From Cognatishimia sp. F0-27 (GTDB taxonomy: Bacteria > Pseudomonadota > Alphaproteobacteria > Rhodobacterales > Rhodobacteraceae): 64,000 nt of DNA. Every line of letters begins with the position of its first letter. Position 1 is the stretch's first letter. Shown here in pieces: positions 52,262-60,485 of this stretch. The notes beneath the pieces were generated by a model. It was given only the letters and a program-made list of their open reading frames with translations, was not told the DNA's origin and did not search any database. The stretch covers positions 28,092-92,091 of the forward strand of contig NZ_JAFMPQ010000022.1 in assembly GCF_020667845.1 (NCBI RefSeq). Direction: 5' to 3'. Position numbers and translations under genes: made by a program.

Positions 52262-52289
52262 TCATCCGGAGGGACCGTCCCTCCGATGA
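52262..52289 (-). repeat. Stable hairpin in the ssb leader
   Basis: TCATC and GGAGGGA (52262-52266, 52268-52274) pair with TCCCTCC and GATGA (52278-52284, 52285-52289), giving 12 pairs with one bulged base and a three-base loop. It ends 18 bases before the ssb start and could affect translation or mRNA stability. Confidence 0.6.
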
Positions 52290-52300
52290 GGCCCGTCAAA

Positions 52301-52798
52301 GACCGCGGGACGTGGCCTGCACGGACACCCCCGGTGTCCGCTCGACCCCCAAGGCGGGACGTGGCGCGGGCAGGCGTGGAACACGCCAACACGGGTCCCG
52401 CCGCGCGGGGTTGCCGGCTTCGGACGGACGGGCTTAGGGGATCAATCAGGAGGAGGGACAGGTCTTCTCGGGGGAGCGCCAACGGGGACGCAGGGCAGAA
52501 GCATCATCCTCACAACAGGCAACCTGGGCCCCCAGATCACGCGCCCATCGGCATTCGGCCTCACGCACCCACCATCGCTTACCGCAGCTGCGCTGTGTCC
52601 GATGGCCATAAGCCGCAGTCAGAACCGAGTGCGTCAGGCATCGTTCACCGTACTCACAGGCATCGGCCCGGTTGGTCCATGGTCATGCGAGAAGTGAGGG
52701 ATGGTCTGGGCTTTGGCCTGCCATCAGCCAAGAACCGTCGCAGCGCAGATTTCCACCGCGCCTGCGATCAACTGACGAGGGACGACCGCAACCGAGGG
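52301..52798. other. Gap upstream of ssb with a start-less Cys-rich reading frame
   Basis: About 500 bases. On the minus strand a frame is open from 52682 to the stop at 52446, 79 codons, with protein-like content and six cysteines (for example RSCGKRWWVREAECRWARDL), but it has no ATG, GTG or TTG near its beginning. In the neighbouring frame ATG ACC ATG sits just at its upstream edge, so a frameshifted remnant is possible. The rest shows no supported feature. Confidence 0.3.
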
Positions 52799-53215
52799 CT
52801 AAGGGTCGAGAAGCCCCTCGCCCAAGGCATTGAGGTTGATCATCGCCGCAACGGCGACGACCGCGCCGCAGCCGGCACAGAGAAGCGTCAGCAGGATACC
52901 TGGATCGAGCGCATGTTTCGCGACGCCGTGGGCCAACGCGTAGCCCGCCACGGCGGCGGGCGCCGCAAAGAGGCCGAGCGCCCCGAGGCGGAGGAACGGG
53001 TTCCTAGCAAGGCCGAGAATGGCAATGACGAACGCGACAGAGAGCGCCGCCCCTGCCAGTCCGGCAAGGAAGGACAGGCCGAAACCGGCACCGCCACCAT
53101 GAACCTGCAGGAACGCAGCGATTCCGGCCATGACCGGCAATGCGAAGACCGCGAAGCGAAAGGCCAGCACGCCAAGGGCGATGGATAGTGAGATGGCAAG
53201 AAGAACAAGCGACAT
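52799..53215 (-). CDS. Small four-helix membrane protein
   Basis: A 138-residue hydrophobic protein with about four membrane helices (SLVLLAISLSIALGVLAFRF, MAGIAAFLQVH, LSVAFVIAILGLARNPFLRL, GILLTLLCAGCGAVVAVAAM). ATG 53215 is preceded by GGAGG at six bases, which supports expression. I recognise no family. It lies in the cargo slot between ssb and the TyrA-like gene; nothing in the sequence tells its task. Confidence 0.6.
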   Translation of the reverse strand: MSLVLLAISLSIALGVLAFRFAVFALPVMAGIAAFLQVHGGGAGFGLSFLAGLAGAALSVAFVIAILGLARNPFLRLGALGLFAAPAAVAGYALAHGVAKHALDPGILLTLLCAGCGAVVAVAAMINLNALGEGLLDP

Positions 53216-53428
53216 GGACGCCTCCATGGGTCTGTGACTTTTGGGATCACGACAGGCTGCCCGAATGTGCGCACCGCCTGCGACTATACTGCTTCGCCGG
53301 TTCTGCTCGCGGAATTATGCCCCAATTTCATGTGCTGCCCAAGTCGAGCATCGTAGAGAAGCGGACCTTCGCGCATCATCCAGCCAAGGACAGCAGTGCG
53401 GAGAAAACTGCCGTTGGACGCCGCTCGT

Positions 53429-54220
53429 TCAATGTCCGTTTTCGTCGAATGGCGATATCCTCGATGCTGTTTCCAGCTCGGCACTTAATTCTGAGGCCAA
53501 TTCAAAAAACCGTCGTCGCACTGTCTCGGCGTAGGGATTGGCCTTCTCGATCGCTTCGAACACTTCCGGTGCATCGTGCTGAACCATGGAAACCGCCTCG
53601 GACAATAAATCAAAACTCTTCGTTGTCATACGCGTTGGCAAGGGCCCCATTCTCAGAAGCACTTTGGCAATGAGATGTGTGAGCCCTTGGACAATTGCGG
53701 CTTCTTTGTCGTGATCTTCCGGGGTCGATATGATGACGGTAAGACCCAGAGCCATGCGCAAGAATGCAGCAAGCCTCGCATGCCGTCTTCCCTGGATGGG
53801 GCAGACGGCGATTTTTAACCCTTCAATGCCCTTCGCAGCGCTTTGAGGGCCGAACAAGGGGTGCGTTGCGACGATGTCTACATTGCTCGGTAGCAGCCGC
53901 CGCATGATTTCAGATGGAATGGTTTTGACCGAGCCAACATCGACAATCAGCGCCCCGGGTCGACAAGCAACCGCGATTTCGCTGACAACCGTCTCAAACG
54001 AGGACACCGGTGCCGCAATGAGGATCACATCAGCCTGCGAAACCGAGCGCAACGATGTCAGAGGCACTCCGAGTTTCTCGGCCGACGAGGCAACGACCAA
54101 GGACGGATCGTAAGCCGTTATTTCAAAATGCTGGCCGAGATGACGGGCGGCAAGTTGTCCGAACGCACCAAACCCCACAATGCCGAGCGACGACTTATGA
54201 ATTCTGTTGTTGTTTTTCAT
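53429..54220 (-). CDS. Prephenate dehydrogenase-like (TyrA family) protein
   Basis: A 263-residue NAD(P)-dependent oxidoreductase. The Rossmann motif LGIVGFGAFGQLAARHLG begins near residue 12, the DVGSVKTIPSEIM segment near 94, and the family's HPLFGPQS motif near 120. A helical dimerisation domain fills the rest. TyrA enzymes turn prephenate or arogenate into tyrosine precursors. No chorismate mutase or regulatory ACT domain is attached. The gene is less GC-rich than the backbone and stands alone in a cargo slot. It may also act on an arogenate-like intermediate of a secondary pathway. Confidence 0.8.
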   Translation of the reverse strand: MKNNNRIHKSSLGIVGFGAFGQLAARHLGQHFEITAYDPSLVVASSAEKLGVPLTSLRSVSQADVILIAAPVSSFETVVSEIAVACRPGALIVDVGSVKTIPSEIMRRLLPSNVDIVATHPLFGPQSAAKGIEGLKIAVCPIQGRRHARLAAFLRMALGLTVIISTPEDHDKEAAIVQGLTHLIAKVLLRMGPLPTRMTTKSFDLLSEAVSMVQHDAPEVFEAIEKANPYAETVRRRFFELASELSAELETASRISPFDENGH

Positions 54221-54541
54221 TTTTCGACCTTTGAAGTGCCGCCTGGCAAAAGGTCGATTGCATGTTGACCGCTGTCAGGGGCAGCGGAAAACCAATGATG
54301 AATGGCCCGCAGCTATGGAAGCTGAGGGTAATAGTCCTGCAATGCGAAGAACGAGTTCACCATACCAGCAGTGATAGTGCACCCCTGAGAGCAGCGTCAA
54401 TGCTACTGCTTCACAGCGGTCATTGGTCGTGGCGCAGCATCATGGAGGTATGGGCTCGAACCGGAATTTTGCTGCGATGCGCGTGAAGGTCCGGTCTGAC
54501 GCGGTGGTGCCCCGCTGTACGGGTCGGGCAGAAGACGGCGC
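54221..54541. other. Gap between the TyrA-like and DUF2493 genes
   Basis: About 320 bases without a supported gene or repeat. A plus-strand frame at 54262-54486 has no ribosome binding site or domain. AAAGG for the tyrA-like gene lies at its left edge. The stretch probably marks the junction between cargo and backbone. Confidence 0.4.
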
Positions 54542-55477
54542 TCACGCGCTGCCCTCGTGCTTGAGGACCGGAATTCCCAGCTTCCGGGCCTTGTCGGCGA
54601 GGTTCTCCTGGATCCCGGTGCCCGGAAAGACCAGCACCCCGATCGGCAGGACATCCAACATCGCGTCGTTGCGTTTGAACGGGGCCGAGCGGCCGTGCTT
54701 GGTCCAGTCAGGCCGAAAGGCGACCTGCGGCACTTTGCGGTGATCGGCCCATCGGGAGGCGATGAGTTCCGCGCCCTTGGGTGAGCCGCCATGCAGCAGC
54801 ACCATGTCCCGGTGCTTTCCATGGACCCGGTCGAGCCGCGCCCATATCAGCCGGTGATCGTTGAAATCCGCCCCGCCGGTCACGGCCACCTTGGGGCCTT
54901 CGGGCAGAAGCAGCTGCGCCTCGGCCCGGCGGCGGGCGGCGAGGAAATCCCGGCTGTCGATCATCGCGGCGGTCAGGTTGCGATGGCTGACCCGTGAGCC
55001 GGTCCGCGGATGCCAGGGCTTGCCGAGGTGATGCTCGAAGCCCTCTGCTGCGAGGTCGCGAAAGAGTTCCAGCGCCGTGCGCCGTTCCACCATGCTCTGC
55101 CCCTCGGCCACGAGGCGTTCGAGTTCGAGGGATTTCACCTCCGAGCCATCCTGTTCCCGCTGCAGGCGGCGCTGCGCCTGTTCGTTGTCGTCGAGTTGCC
55201 GCTCGGCCCGCGCCAGCGCACGGTGGAAGAGGTTGACTGCGCCCCAGAGCAGTTCGTCGAGATCGGGCTCAAGCCGCGTGTCGCCGAGCGTCGCGACGAG
55301 GGCATCGAAGATATCGGTGACAGCACCGGCGATCTGGTCGCCCTCGGGCAAGGGGCGCGGATCGGGTTCATCCTCGTATGGGCGCCAGCCGTAGAGCTGG
55401 AGTTCGGTCAGGACACGTGCGGTCGAGGACGTGCTGTGATGCGGCTCGTGGGCACCGGTTTCGGGATCGAGGGTCAT
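54542..55477 (-). CDS. DUF2493 (SLOG-like) domain protein
   Basis: A 311-residue protein. A variable acidic and coiled-coil N-terminal part (residues 1-190, with RALARAERQLDDNEQAQRRL) precedes the DUF2493 domain: KVAVTGGADFNDHRLIWARL, VLLHGGSPKGAELIASRWA and GVLVFPGTGIQENLADKA, a Rossmann-like nucleotide-binding fold of the SLOG group. The family is common in these elements between the Toprim and ssb genes; its role is unknown. ATG 55477 starts MTLDPETGAHEPHHS. The longer frame is a Toprim shadow. Confidence 0.88.
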   Translation of the reverse strand: MTLDPETGAHEPHHSTSSTARVLTELQLYGWRPYEDEPDPRPLPEGDQIAGAVTDIFDALVATLGDTRLEPDLDELLWGAVNLFHRALARAERQLDDNEQAQRRLQREQDGSEVKSLELERLVAEGQSMVERRTALELFRDLAAEGFEHHLGKPWHPRTGSRVSHRNLTAAMIDSRDFLAARRRAEAQLLLPEGPKVAVTGGADFNDHRLIWARLDRVHGKHRDMVLLHGGSPKGAELIASRWADHRKVPQVAFRPDWTKHGRSAPFKRNDAMLDVLPIGVLVFPGTGIQENLADKARKLGIPVLKHEGSA

Positions 55478-55586
55478 TTGCGGGTTCCTTCCTCTGGGGA
55501 GCCGCGCGCCACACGCGGCCTTCGTGGCAGGAACGCGCCCACGGGCGGGGCGGCCGGGCAGCCCGAGCCTTTCGCGAGGGCCTTGA

Positions 55587-55664
55587 TGGCCAAGCCCGGC
55601 TATTTTGCCTCGCGATGCAAAGCGCCCCGCCGGGGCGCGGCGGAAAATAGCCGGAGCGCGGCCA
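55587..55664. repeat. Large nested inverted repeat between Toprim and DUF2493 genes
   Basis: CCGGCTATTTT (55596-55606) pairs perfectly with AAAATAGCCGG (55644-55654). Inside, GCGCCCC (55622-55628) pairs with GGGGCGC (55632-55638). Outer TGGCC/GGCCA arms extend the structure to about 78 bases. It lies in a 331-base gene-free stretch and could be a cruciform origin, oriT-like site or an intercistronic RNA structure. Confidence 0.6.
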
Positions 55665-55808
55665 TTGCCGGGCCGGCCCGATTGTGGGCCTCCTGCCCTC
55701 TGAGAAGGCCGTGCGCGCCGGCCTTTCCCGTGGATGGGAACCGCGCGCGGGATGCCCCTGCGAAAACGATGCTGTGAGCCGTGCAGCGCCAGTCCGATTG
55801 CCGCCCTG

Positions 55809-56846
55809 TCACGCCGGCATGAACCGCGCGGCGTCGTCGGCGTGGAGATGAAGCCGCAACCGCGCTTGCAAAGCCGCCAGCCCATAGCGCCGGAGATCGT
55901 CGTTGAAGTCGCCCAGTCGCGGCGTGAGGGTCTGCGCCTCGATCCCGGCTTCGGCTGCGCGCGCCTCCAGTCGATCCCGTGCCGCCGCGCCTGCGGGATC
56001 ACGGTCGCGCAACACGTAGAGCCGCCGCAGACTGACGGGAAACCGGATGGCGGCCAGGTGTCCCGATGACAGCGCCGCGACGGCGGGCAACTCAAGCAGG
56101 GCCGAGCGCACGGAAAGAACCGTCTCGATCCCCTCGCCCGCGATGAGCACGTCACCGGGCACGCCGAACCGCACCCCGTTCCCGAGCAAAGCGCCCATCG
56201 CGCGCCGCGGTGTGTCTATATCGGCCTTGGCGCTCCCGTCCGGCCGCAGCCAGGTGCGATGGGTCCCGGTCTGGCGGCCTTCGAGATCGGTGATGGCGGC
56301 CAGCATGGCCGGAAGCCGCGCGACCGGCCCGCGGCCTTCGGGCCGATAGAAGCAAGCGGAGTGGAAGCGCAGGCTTGGCATTTGGTCAATCGCTCCGATA
56401 CCACGCCCGCGCAGATAGGTTTCCACCGGAGTGCCGACGATCGGCACGGCCATTGCAAACAGGCGTCGCGCCGCTTCCTCGGATCCGGTGGCAGCTGGTG
56501 GCCGTGAATGTGGAGAATGTTGTCGGGGTGGATCAGGCAAAGGCAGGCTCAAGAAGCGTCGGGCCTCGTCGGCAACGTCCTTGAATTCGACCAACCCGCA
56601 GCTTTCACGGATGACATCGAGCAGGTCGCCATGCTGTCCCGTGGCTGCGTCGGTCCATTTTCCAGCGGCACGGTTGCCGGACAGTGGCCCGGACAGCCGA
56701 ACGAACATGGATCGGCCCGGTGTGTTATGAACGTCTCCCACCAGCCAGTAATGACCCTGCTTCCGGCCGTTCGACAGATAGTGCCGGCACACTGTTTCGG
56801 CGTTCTGGGAAAGCTGGCGTGAAAGCTCGGTGGCGGGGCTCGTCAT
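55809..56846 (-). CDS. Toprim-domain DNA primase-like protein
   Basis: A 345-residue protein. The N-terminal half is a DUF7146-like zinc-free primase region (HYWLVGDVHNTPGRSMFVRL, LLDVIRESCGLVEFKDVADE). The C-terminal half is a Toprim domain with the catalytic glutamate in VLIAGEGIETVLSVRSALL and the DxD in LYVLRDRDPAGAAARDRLEA. It probably primes or processes element DNA during replication or transfer. ATG 56846 follows GGAGA at six bases. It is downstream of parB, with two hairpins in the gap. Confidence 0.88.
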   Translation of the reverse strand: MTSPATELSRQLSQNAETVCRHYLSNGRKQGHYWLVGDVHNTPGRSMFVRLSGPLSGNRAAGKWTDAATGQHGDLLDVIRESCGLVEFKDVADEARRFLSLPLPDPPRQHSPHSRPPAATGSEEAARRLFAMAVPIVGTPVETYLRGRGIGAIDQMPSLRFHSACFYRPEGRGPVARLPAMLAAITDLEGRQTGTHRTWLRPDGSAKADIDTPRRAMGALLGNGVRFGVPGDVLIAGEGIETVLSVRSALLELPAVAALSSGHLAAIRFPVSLRRLYVLRDRDPAGAAARDRLEARAAEAGIEAQTLTPRLGDFNDDLRRYGLAALQARLRLHLHADDAARFMPA

Positions 56847-56873
56847 GGCGGTCTCCAAGAGGGTTGGACGCAA

Positions 56874-56928
56874 TCAGGGGCCCGCCATGACTGACGGGCC
56901 CCTGACTTTGGACCTTGGGGGAAGGTCC
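56874..56928. repeat. Two perfect hairpins between parB and the Toprim gene
   Basis: TCAGGGGCCCG (56874-56884) pairs with CGGGCCCCTGA (56895-56905), eleven bases, and GGACCTT (56910-56916) pairs with AAGGTCC (56922-56928), seven bases. They lie in the 97-base gap between cotranscribed genes and may set the ratio of the two messages. Confidence 0.6.
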
Positions 56929-56943
56929 CGTGCTGCTCGAAGG

Positions 56944-59073
56944 TCACTCGGCGGCTGTCTTGGCGAAGGCGTCACCGGCGACGGGATCATCTTCCTCCAT
57001 CGGGTCGGAGTCTCCGATAGCCGGTTCGCCGCCGTCTTCCGCCGATTGCGCTTCGCTGCTGTCGGGATCGTCTTCCGAAGGGTCATCGTCGGAGCGGTCC
57101 GCCTCGTCGACCAGCTCGATCTCCGGGGCATCCTCTTCCGGCAGCGGCGGCGTGCGCAGCGGGTCCGGCAGCCAGCCGGTGCCGGAGAGCAGGTCCTCGG
57201 CGGCCGTCACCATTTCGGCCTTCTTCAGCCCGGCGATCCGGTCAGCGGCGTCCTCACCCTTCGCCTCGCGCACGGCCTCCAGGATGCGCGCCTTGGTCAC
57301 GCGGCCGAGGTAGCTGTCGCCCGTCGCCGTCCAGCCCGCCTTTGCCATGTCGAGCCCGACGGTCCCGGCCAGCACATCCGCGTGCGCGATGGCACGCGGT
57401 CGGCGCTGGTAGGGATCGTGGACGGCATTCACGCTCATCGCCACGCAATGGGCGAAGAGCGCATCGCGGCTGCAGCTGTCGAACTCGGTCAGCGCCTCCC
57501 AGAGGTCCTCGGATGCTTTCGGCAGGTTCCGTGCCCAAGTCTCGTGTCGCTGGTCGATGGCCTGCGCGTAGGCCGTGTCGCCGAGGCCCTGCACCTGCGA
57601 TCCGAACCCGGCGTTGCGCGGTTCGATCTCGACGCAGCTATCGACGGCGTAGCGGTAGAAGAGCCGCAAGACCATGGCGTGCAGGGCCGCGAGGAAGGCG
57701 AGCTGCGGGTCCTGGGCCAGTGCGTTGCGCAGCGCCAGGGTCCGATGGGCCGTCAGTTCCATGACGAGGCGGTCGGAGAGCGGTTTGAGGCCCTCGTCTT
57801 CTTCCTCCTCGTCCGCGGTGGACACGACGGTGTCACCGATGTCTTCGTCCGGCGCCGCTTGCGGTGCGACCTCGCCGGTGTCCTCCGCCTCCTCGACCGG
57901 CTCATCTTCGGGCCGCACATAGCCCCGTTCGACCCGCAGTCGCCCGGAGCTGTCGATGCTGACGAAGGCTCCCGCCAGCGCGAGGTCTTCGGCCTCGTAC
58001 CGGATCGGACGTGCCTCGAGGGCTTCCATCGCCTCCTCGATCTCGCCCAACCGTGTATCGACGTCGTCGGGCAGCTCGTCGGCTTCCGCATGCTCGGCCT
58101 CGAGCGCGTCGTATTCGGCCTTCAGCACCTGGTAGCTGGCGGCTTCTTCGTCGCTCATCGGCACCGCTTCGCCATGAACCCGGCGCATCCCGAAGGTGTG
58201 GCCGTAGGGGAATTCGGTGTCGACCTCGACCCATTTCCAGCCCTCGGCGCGGACCGCCTCGGCCTCCTCGGCCAGTTTCTCGCGCACCATCACGTCGAGC
58301 AGGGCGGCATCCTGCAGCCAGCCGCCGTCGTCCTGCTGGAACAGGTCGCGCAGGATATCGCCCCCGGCCTCGACGTACTCGTCGAGCCCGACGAACTGAG
58401 CCCGCTTGTCCGAGGCCCGCACCGCGCCTTCGGTCAGCATGCGGCGGATCTCGTAGGGCTGCCGGGAATAGTGCCGCTGCAGCGCCGCCCAGACCTGCTC
58501 CTGCCGCGCGTGGTCGGGGTTGACCGTGAAGGCCATGAGCTGGTCGAGCGTCATCTCCTCCTCGGCATAGGCGTCGAGCAGCGACGGCGCGACCGCGGCG
58601 AGCTTCAGACGCTGCTTGACCACGCTGGCCGAGACGAAGAAGGCCGCGGCGATTTCCTCCTCGGTGCGGCCCTTCTCGCGCATCGCCTGGAAGGCACGGA
58701 ACTGGTCGAGCGGATGCAGCGGAGCACGCTGGACGTTCTCGGCGAGGCTGTCTTCCTCGGCGAGCCCATCGGTGCGCACGATGCAGGGCACCAGCGCGGT
58801 CTTGTTCATGCGCTTCTGCTTCACGAGCAGTTCCAGCGCCCGGAACCGGCGCCCTCCGGCGGGGATGGTGTACATGCCGGTCTCGGCGCCGCTGTCGTCC
58901 AGCACGGGCCGCACGGTGATGGAGCTGAGCAGCGTCCGCCGCGCGATGTCCTCGGCCAGTTCCTCGATCGACACGCCCGCCTTGACGTGGCGCACGTTCG
59001 ACTGGCTGAGCATCAGCTTGTTGAAGGGGATGTCGCGCGAGGCGCTGAGGGTGATTTTTTGTTGCTTGGTCAT
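56944..59073 (-). CDS. ParB/RepB/Spo0J-like protein, large form
   Basis: A 709-residue protein. The N-terminal third is a ParB-like CTP-binding/HTH module: PFNKLMLSQSNVRHVKAGVS, IPAGGRRFRALELLVKQ, DSLAENVQRAPLHPLDQ and the helix-turn-helix TEEEIAAAFFVSASVVKQRL. The remainder is a long acidic, helical region with glutamate-rich stretches, much longer than in chromosomal ParB. No parA partner is in the window, so it may regulate or stabilise the element rather than segregate it. A two-helix RNA leader precedes the start. Confidence 0.9.
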   Translation of the reverse strand: MTKQQKITLSASRDIPFNKLMLSQSNVRHVKAGVSIEELAEDIARRTLLSSITVRPVLDDSGAETGMYTIPAGGRRFRALELLVKQKRMNKTALVPCIVRTDGLAEEDSLAENVQRAPLHPLDQFRAFQAMREKGRTEEEIAAAFFVSASVVKQRLKLAAVAPSLLDAYAEEEMTLDQLMAFTVNPDHARQEQVWAALQRHYSRQPYEIRRMLTEGAVRASDKRAQFVGLDEYVEAGGDILRDLFQQDDGGWLQDAALLDVMVREKLAEEAEAVRAEGWKWVEVDTEFPYGHTFGMRRVHGEAVPMSDEEAASYQVLKAEYDALEAEHAEADELPDDVDTRLGEIEEAMEALEARPIRYEAEDLALAGAFVSIDSSGRLRVERGYVRPEDEPVEEAEDTGEVAPQAAPDEDIGDTVVSTADEEEEDEGLKPLSDRLVMELTAHRTLALRNALAQDPQLAFLAALHAMVLRLFYRYAVDSCVEIEPRNAGFGSQVQGLGDTAYAQAIDQRHETWARNLPKASEDLWEALTEFDSCSRDALFAHCVAMSVNAVHDPYQRRPRAIAHADVLAGTVGLDMAKAGWTATGDSYLGRVTKARILEAVREAKGEDAADRIAGLKKAEMVTAAEDLLSGTGWLPDPLRTPPLPEEDAPEIELVDEADRSDDDPSEDDPDSSEAQSAEDGGEPAIGDSDPMEEDDPVAGDAFAKTAAE

Positions 59074-59083
59074 CGGGATATCT

Positions 59084-59134
59084 CCGCGACAGGCCAGCCG
59101 GGAGCCTTTCTCCCGACCTCCAAACCCGTCACGG
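59084..59134 (-). promoter_or_regulatory. Two-helix RNA leader of parB
   Basis: In the minus-strand transcript CCGTGACGGG (59134-59125) pairs with CCTGTCGCGG (59093-59084) using two G-U pairs; inside, CGGGAG and CTCCCG close an AAAGG loop. The last GG of the outer helix belongs to the GGAG ribosome binding site, and exactly ten bases separate the helix from ATG. The DUF932 gene carries the same architecture. Confidence 0.65.
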
Positions 59135-59243
59135 AAAAACCGGCAAACCTCTCACTCTCAATCGCTCGACCGTCGGTGCTGCCAGGTCCTTGACCAAAAG
59201 GGGCAATAACCCGCATTCTACGCGCACGACGGCTCAGGCTTAC

Positions 59244-60410
59244 ATGCTCGTTTCAGAATATATTATGCACAACATACTGTACTTTCCTCATTACACACCA
59301 AGCACAGCACGCCTTAGGTCGCTGTTGCTGTTCTACGATGAATTGCGAACAATAGTACCGCATGTCGATCAAAATCACGTAGCAAATAGAGAACATGTCG
59401 CCGAACTCGTCGATGTTGGCTGTAAAATCGATTTTTTCGACCCATCCTACCGCTACTCGGACTGGCTTGATGATAAGGAAGTAGGTAAAGTTTTCAATCG
59501 ACTCGTTGCGCAATGCTCAAAGAAAGCAGCAAAGGAACGGAGATTTGATAGGATACGCTTTGATAAATGGGGCGTAGCCGATTGGGATCAAGAAGACGCA
59601 ATAAATGACTTTGTTCTTAGTGGTTGGTCAATGATTGCCGCTCAGAAAATTCCGGAATCGAAACTTGAAGAATTGCGGCGCAAGCAGGTCGCGATACCAA
59701 TGCGGATGTACCGAAACCCGCAAACCGGACAGGTCATTGAGGAAAATCCAGTCCTCATGTACCCAGAGATCGGTGATTTCATATTGGCACGGCTGGCGAG
59801 AGAGATTTCTCAGCAAGAACGAGTGCCTGCCGTAACGTTTGAAAACAAGGATTTTTGCAATCAGGCGTACTCTTCGTCGCGAGGCAGGGCGGATAGTCAT
59901 GCACTCTTAATGTCTGCGGTGGTTTCATTATCGATCCCTGATGACATCGTTGAAATGAAGTCTGGAGAATACGCTGAGGTGCGCGCATCCTATGCACCGG
60001 CTCGGCTAAAGATCGAAACTATGGTCAGAGAAATAACAGAGAACTATAGGCTCGAGAATATTGCCGACTTTGATCATCTTGGGAGCGCAATTTCCGACGC
60101 TGCGTCGGATATCGAACGCCGAGTTCAGGCAGCGTTGAATGAACGGCGAACTTTGCGTCATCGTGCATATCAAGTTCTAAACCAGAATATCGTGTGGGGC
60201 GTAGGAGGAGCACTCGCTGGATACTTGACCGGCGGCGCATTAGGTGCAGCCGCTGGCGGAATCATTTCTCCGCTGGCAGCCGATTTGGCAAGCAAGTTGG
60301 CTCCGCCGAAAGCAGGATATGAAATGGTCGAGACGCTAGCCTCAATACGCGGCTCTATCGATCGCGGGGTGAAACGTAGCCGAGTTTCACTCCCGTCTTA
60401 TATGATTTAG
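59244..60410 (+). CDS. Unrecognised protein with C-terminal glycine-zipper-like segment
   Basis: A 388-residue protein I do not recognise. The N-terminus (MHNILYFPHYTPSTARLRSL, LLFYDELRTIVPHVDQNH) is globular and aromatic-rich; the middle is charged and helical. A glycine-rich hydrophobic stretch near residue 335 (IVWGVGGALAGYLTGGALGA, then AAAGGIISPLAADLASKLAP) looks like a glycine-zipper membrane or pore segment. I favour ATG 59244 because of AGG six bases upstream; ATG 59265 is the next choice. The gene is on the opposite strand from the backbone and clearly AT-richer, so it was acquired separately. Its place in a cargo slot suggests defence or fitness, which is speculation. Confidence 0.75.
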   Translation: MLVSEYIMHNILYFPHYTPSTARLRSLLLFYDELRTIVPHVDQNHVANREHVAELVDVGCKIDFFDPSYRYSDWLDDKEVGKVFNRLVAQCSKKAAKERRFDRIRFDKWGVADWDQEDAINDFVLSGWSMIAAQKIPESKLEELRRKQVAIPMRMYRNPQTGQVIEENPVLMYPEIGDFILARLAREISQQERVPAVTFENKDFCNQAYSSSRGRADSHALLMSAVVSLSIPDDIVEMKSGEYAEVRASYAPARLKIETMVREITENYRLENIADFDHLGSAISDAASDIERRVQAALNERRTLRHRAYQVLNQNIVWGVGGALAGYLTGGALGAAAGGIISPLAADLASKLAPPKAGYEMVETLASIRGSIDRGVKRSRVSLPSYMI

Positions 60411-60444
60411 CTTTTCGAGTGCCATCCTGCAGCTTTCTAATTGT

Positions 60445-60474
60445 CGGTGGCGGCGGCTGCTTGCACCGCCACCG
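60445..60474. terminator. Hairpin between convergent genes
   Basis: CGGTGGCGG (60445-60453) and CCGCCACCG (60466-60474) form a perfect nine-base stem with a 12-base loop between the ends of the unknown plus-strand gene and the DUF932 gene. It may stop transcription in both directions, though no T tract follows. Confidence 0.45.
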
Positions 60475-60485
60475 GACTCTGTGAA

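Noticed and set aside
52286..53188. Plus-strand frame of 300 codons
   Set aside because: Basic low-complexity product, no ribosome binding site, and it runs antisense through the small membrane-protein gene that has a strong GGAGG.
56830..59193. Plus-strand open frame of 787 codons opposite parB
   Set aside because: It is fully antisense to parB, whose domains are clear; the product shows only low-complexity shadow composition typical of high-GC DNA.
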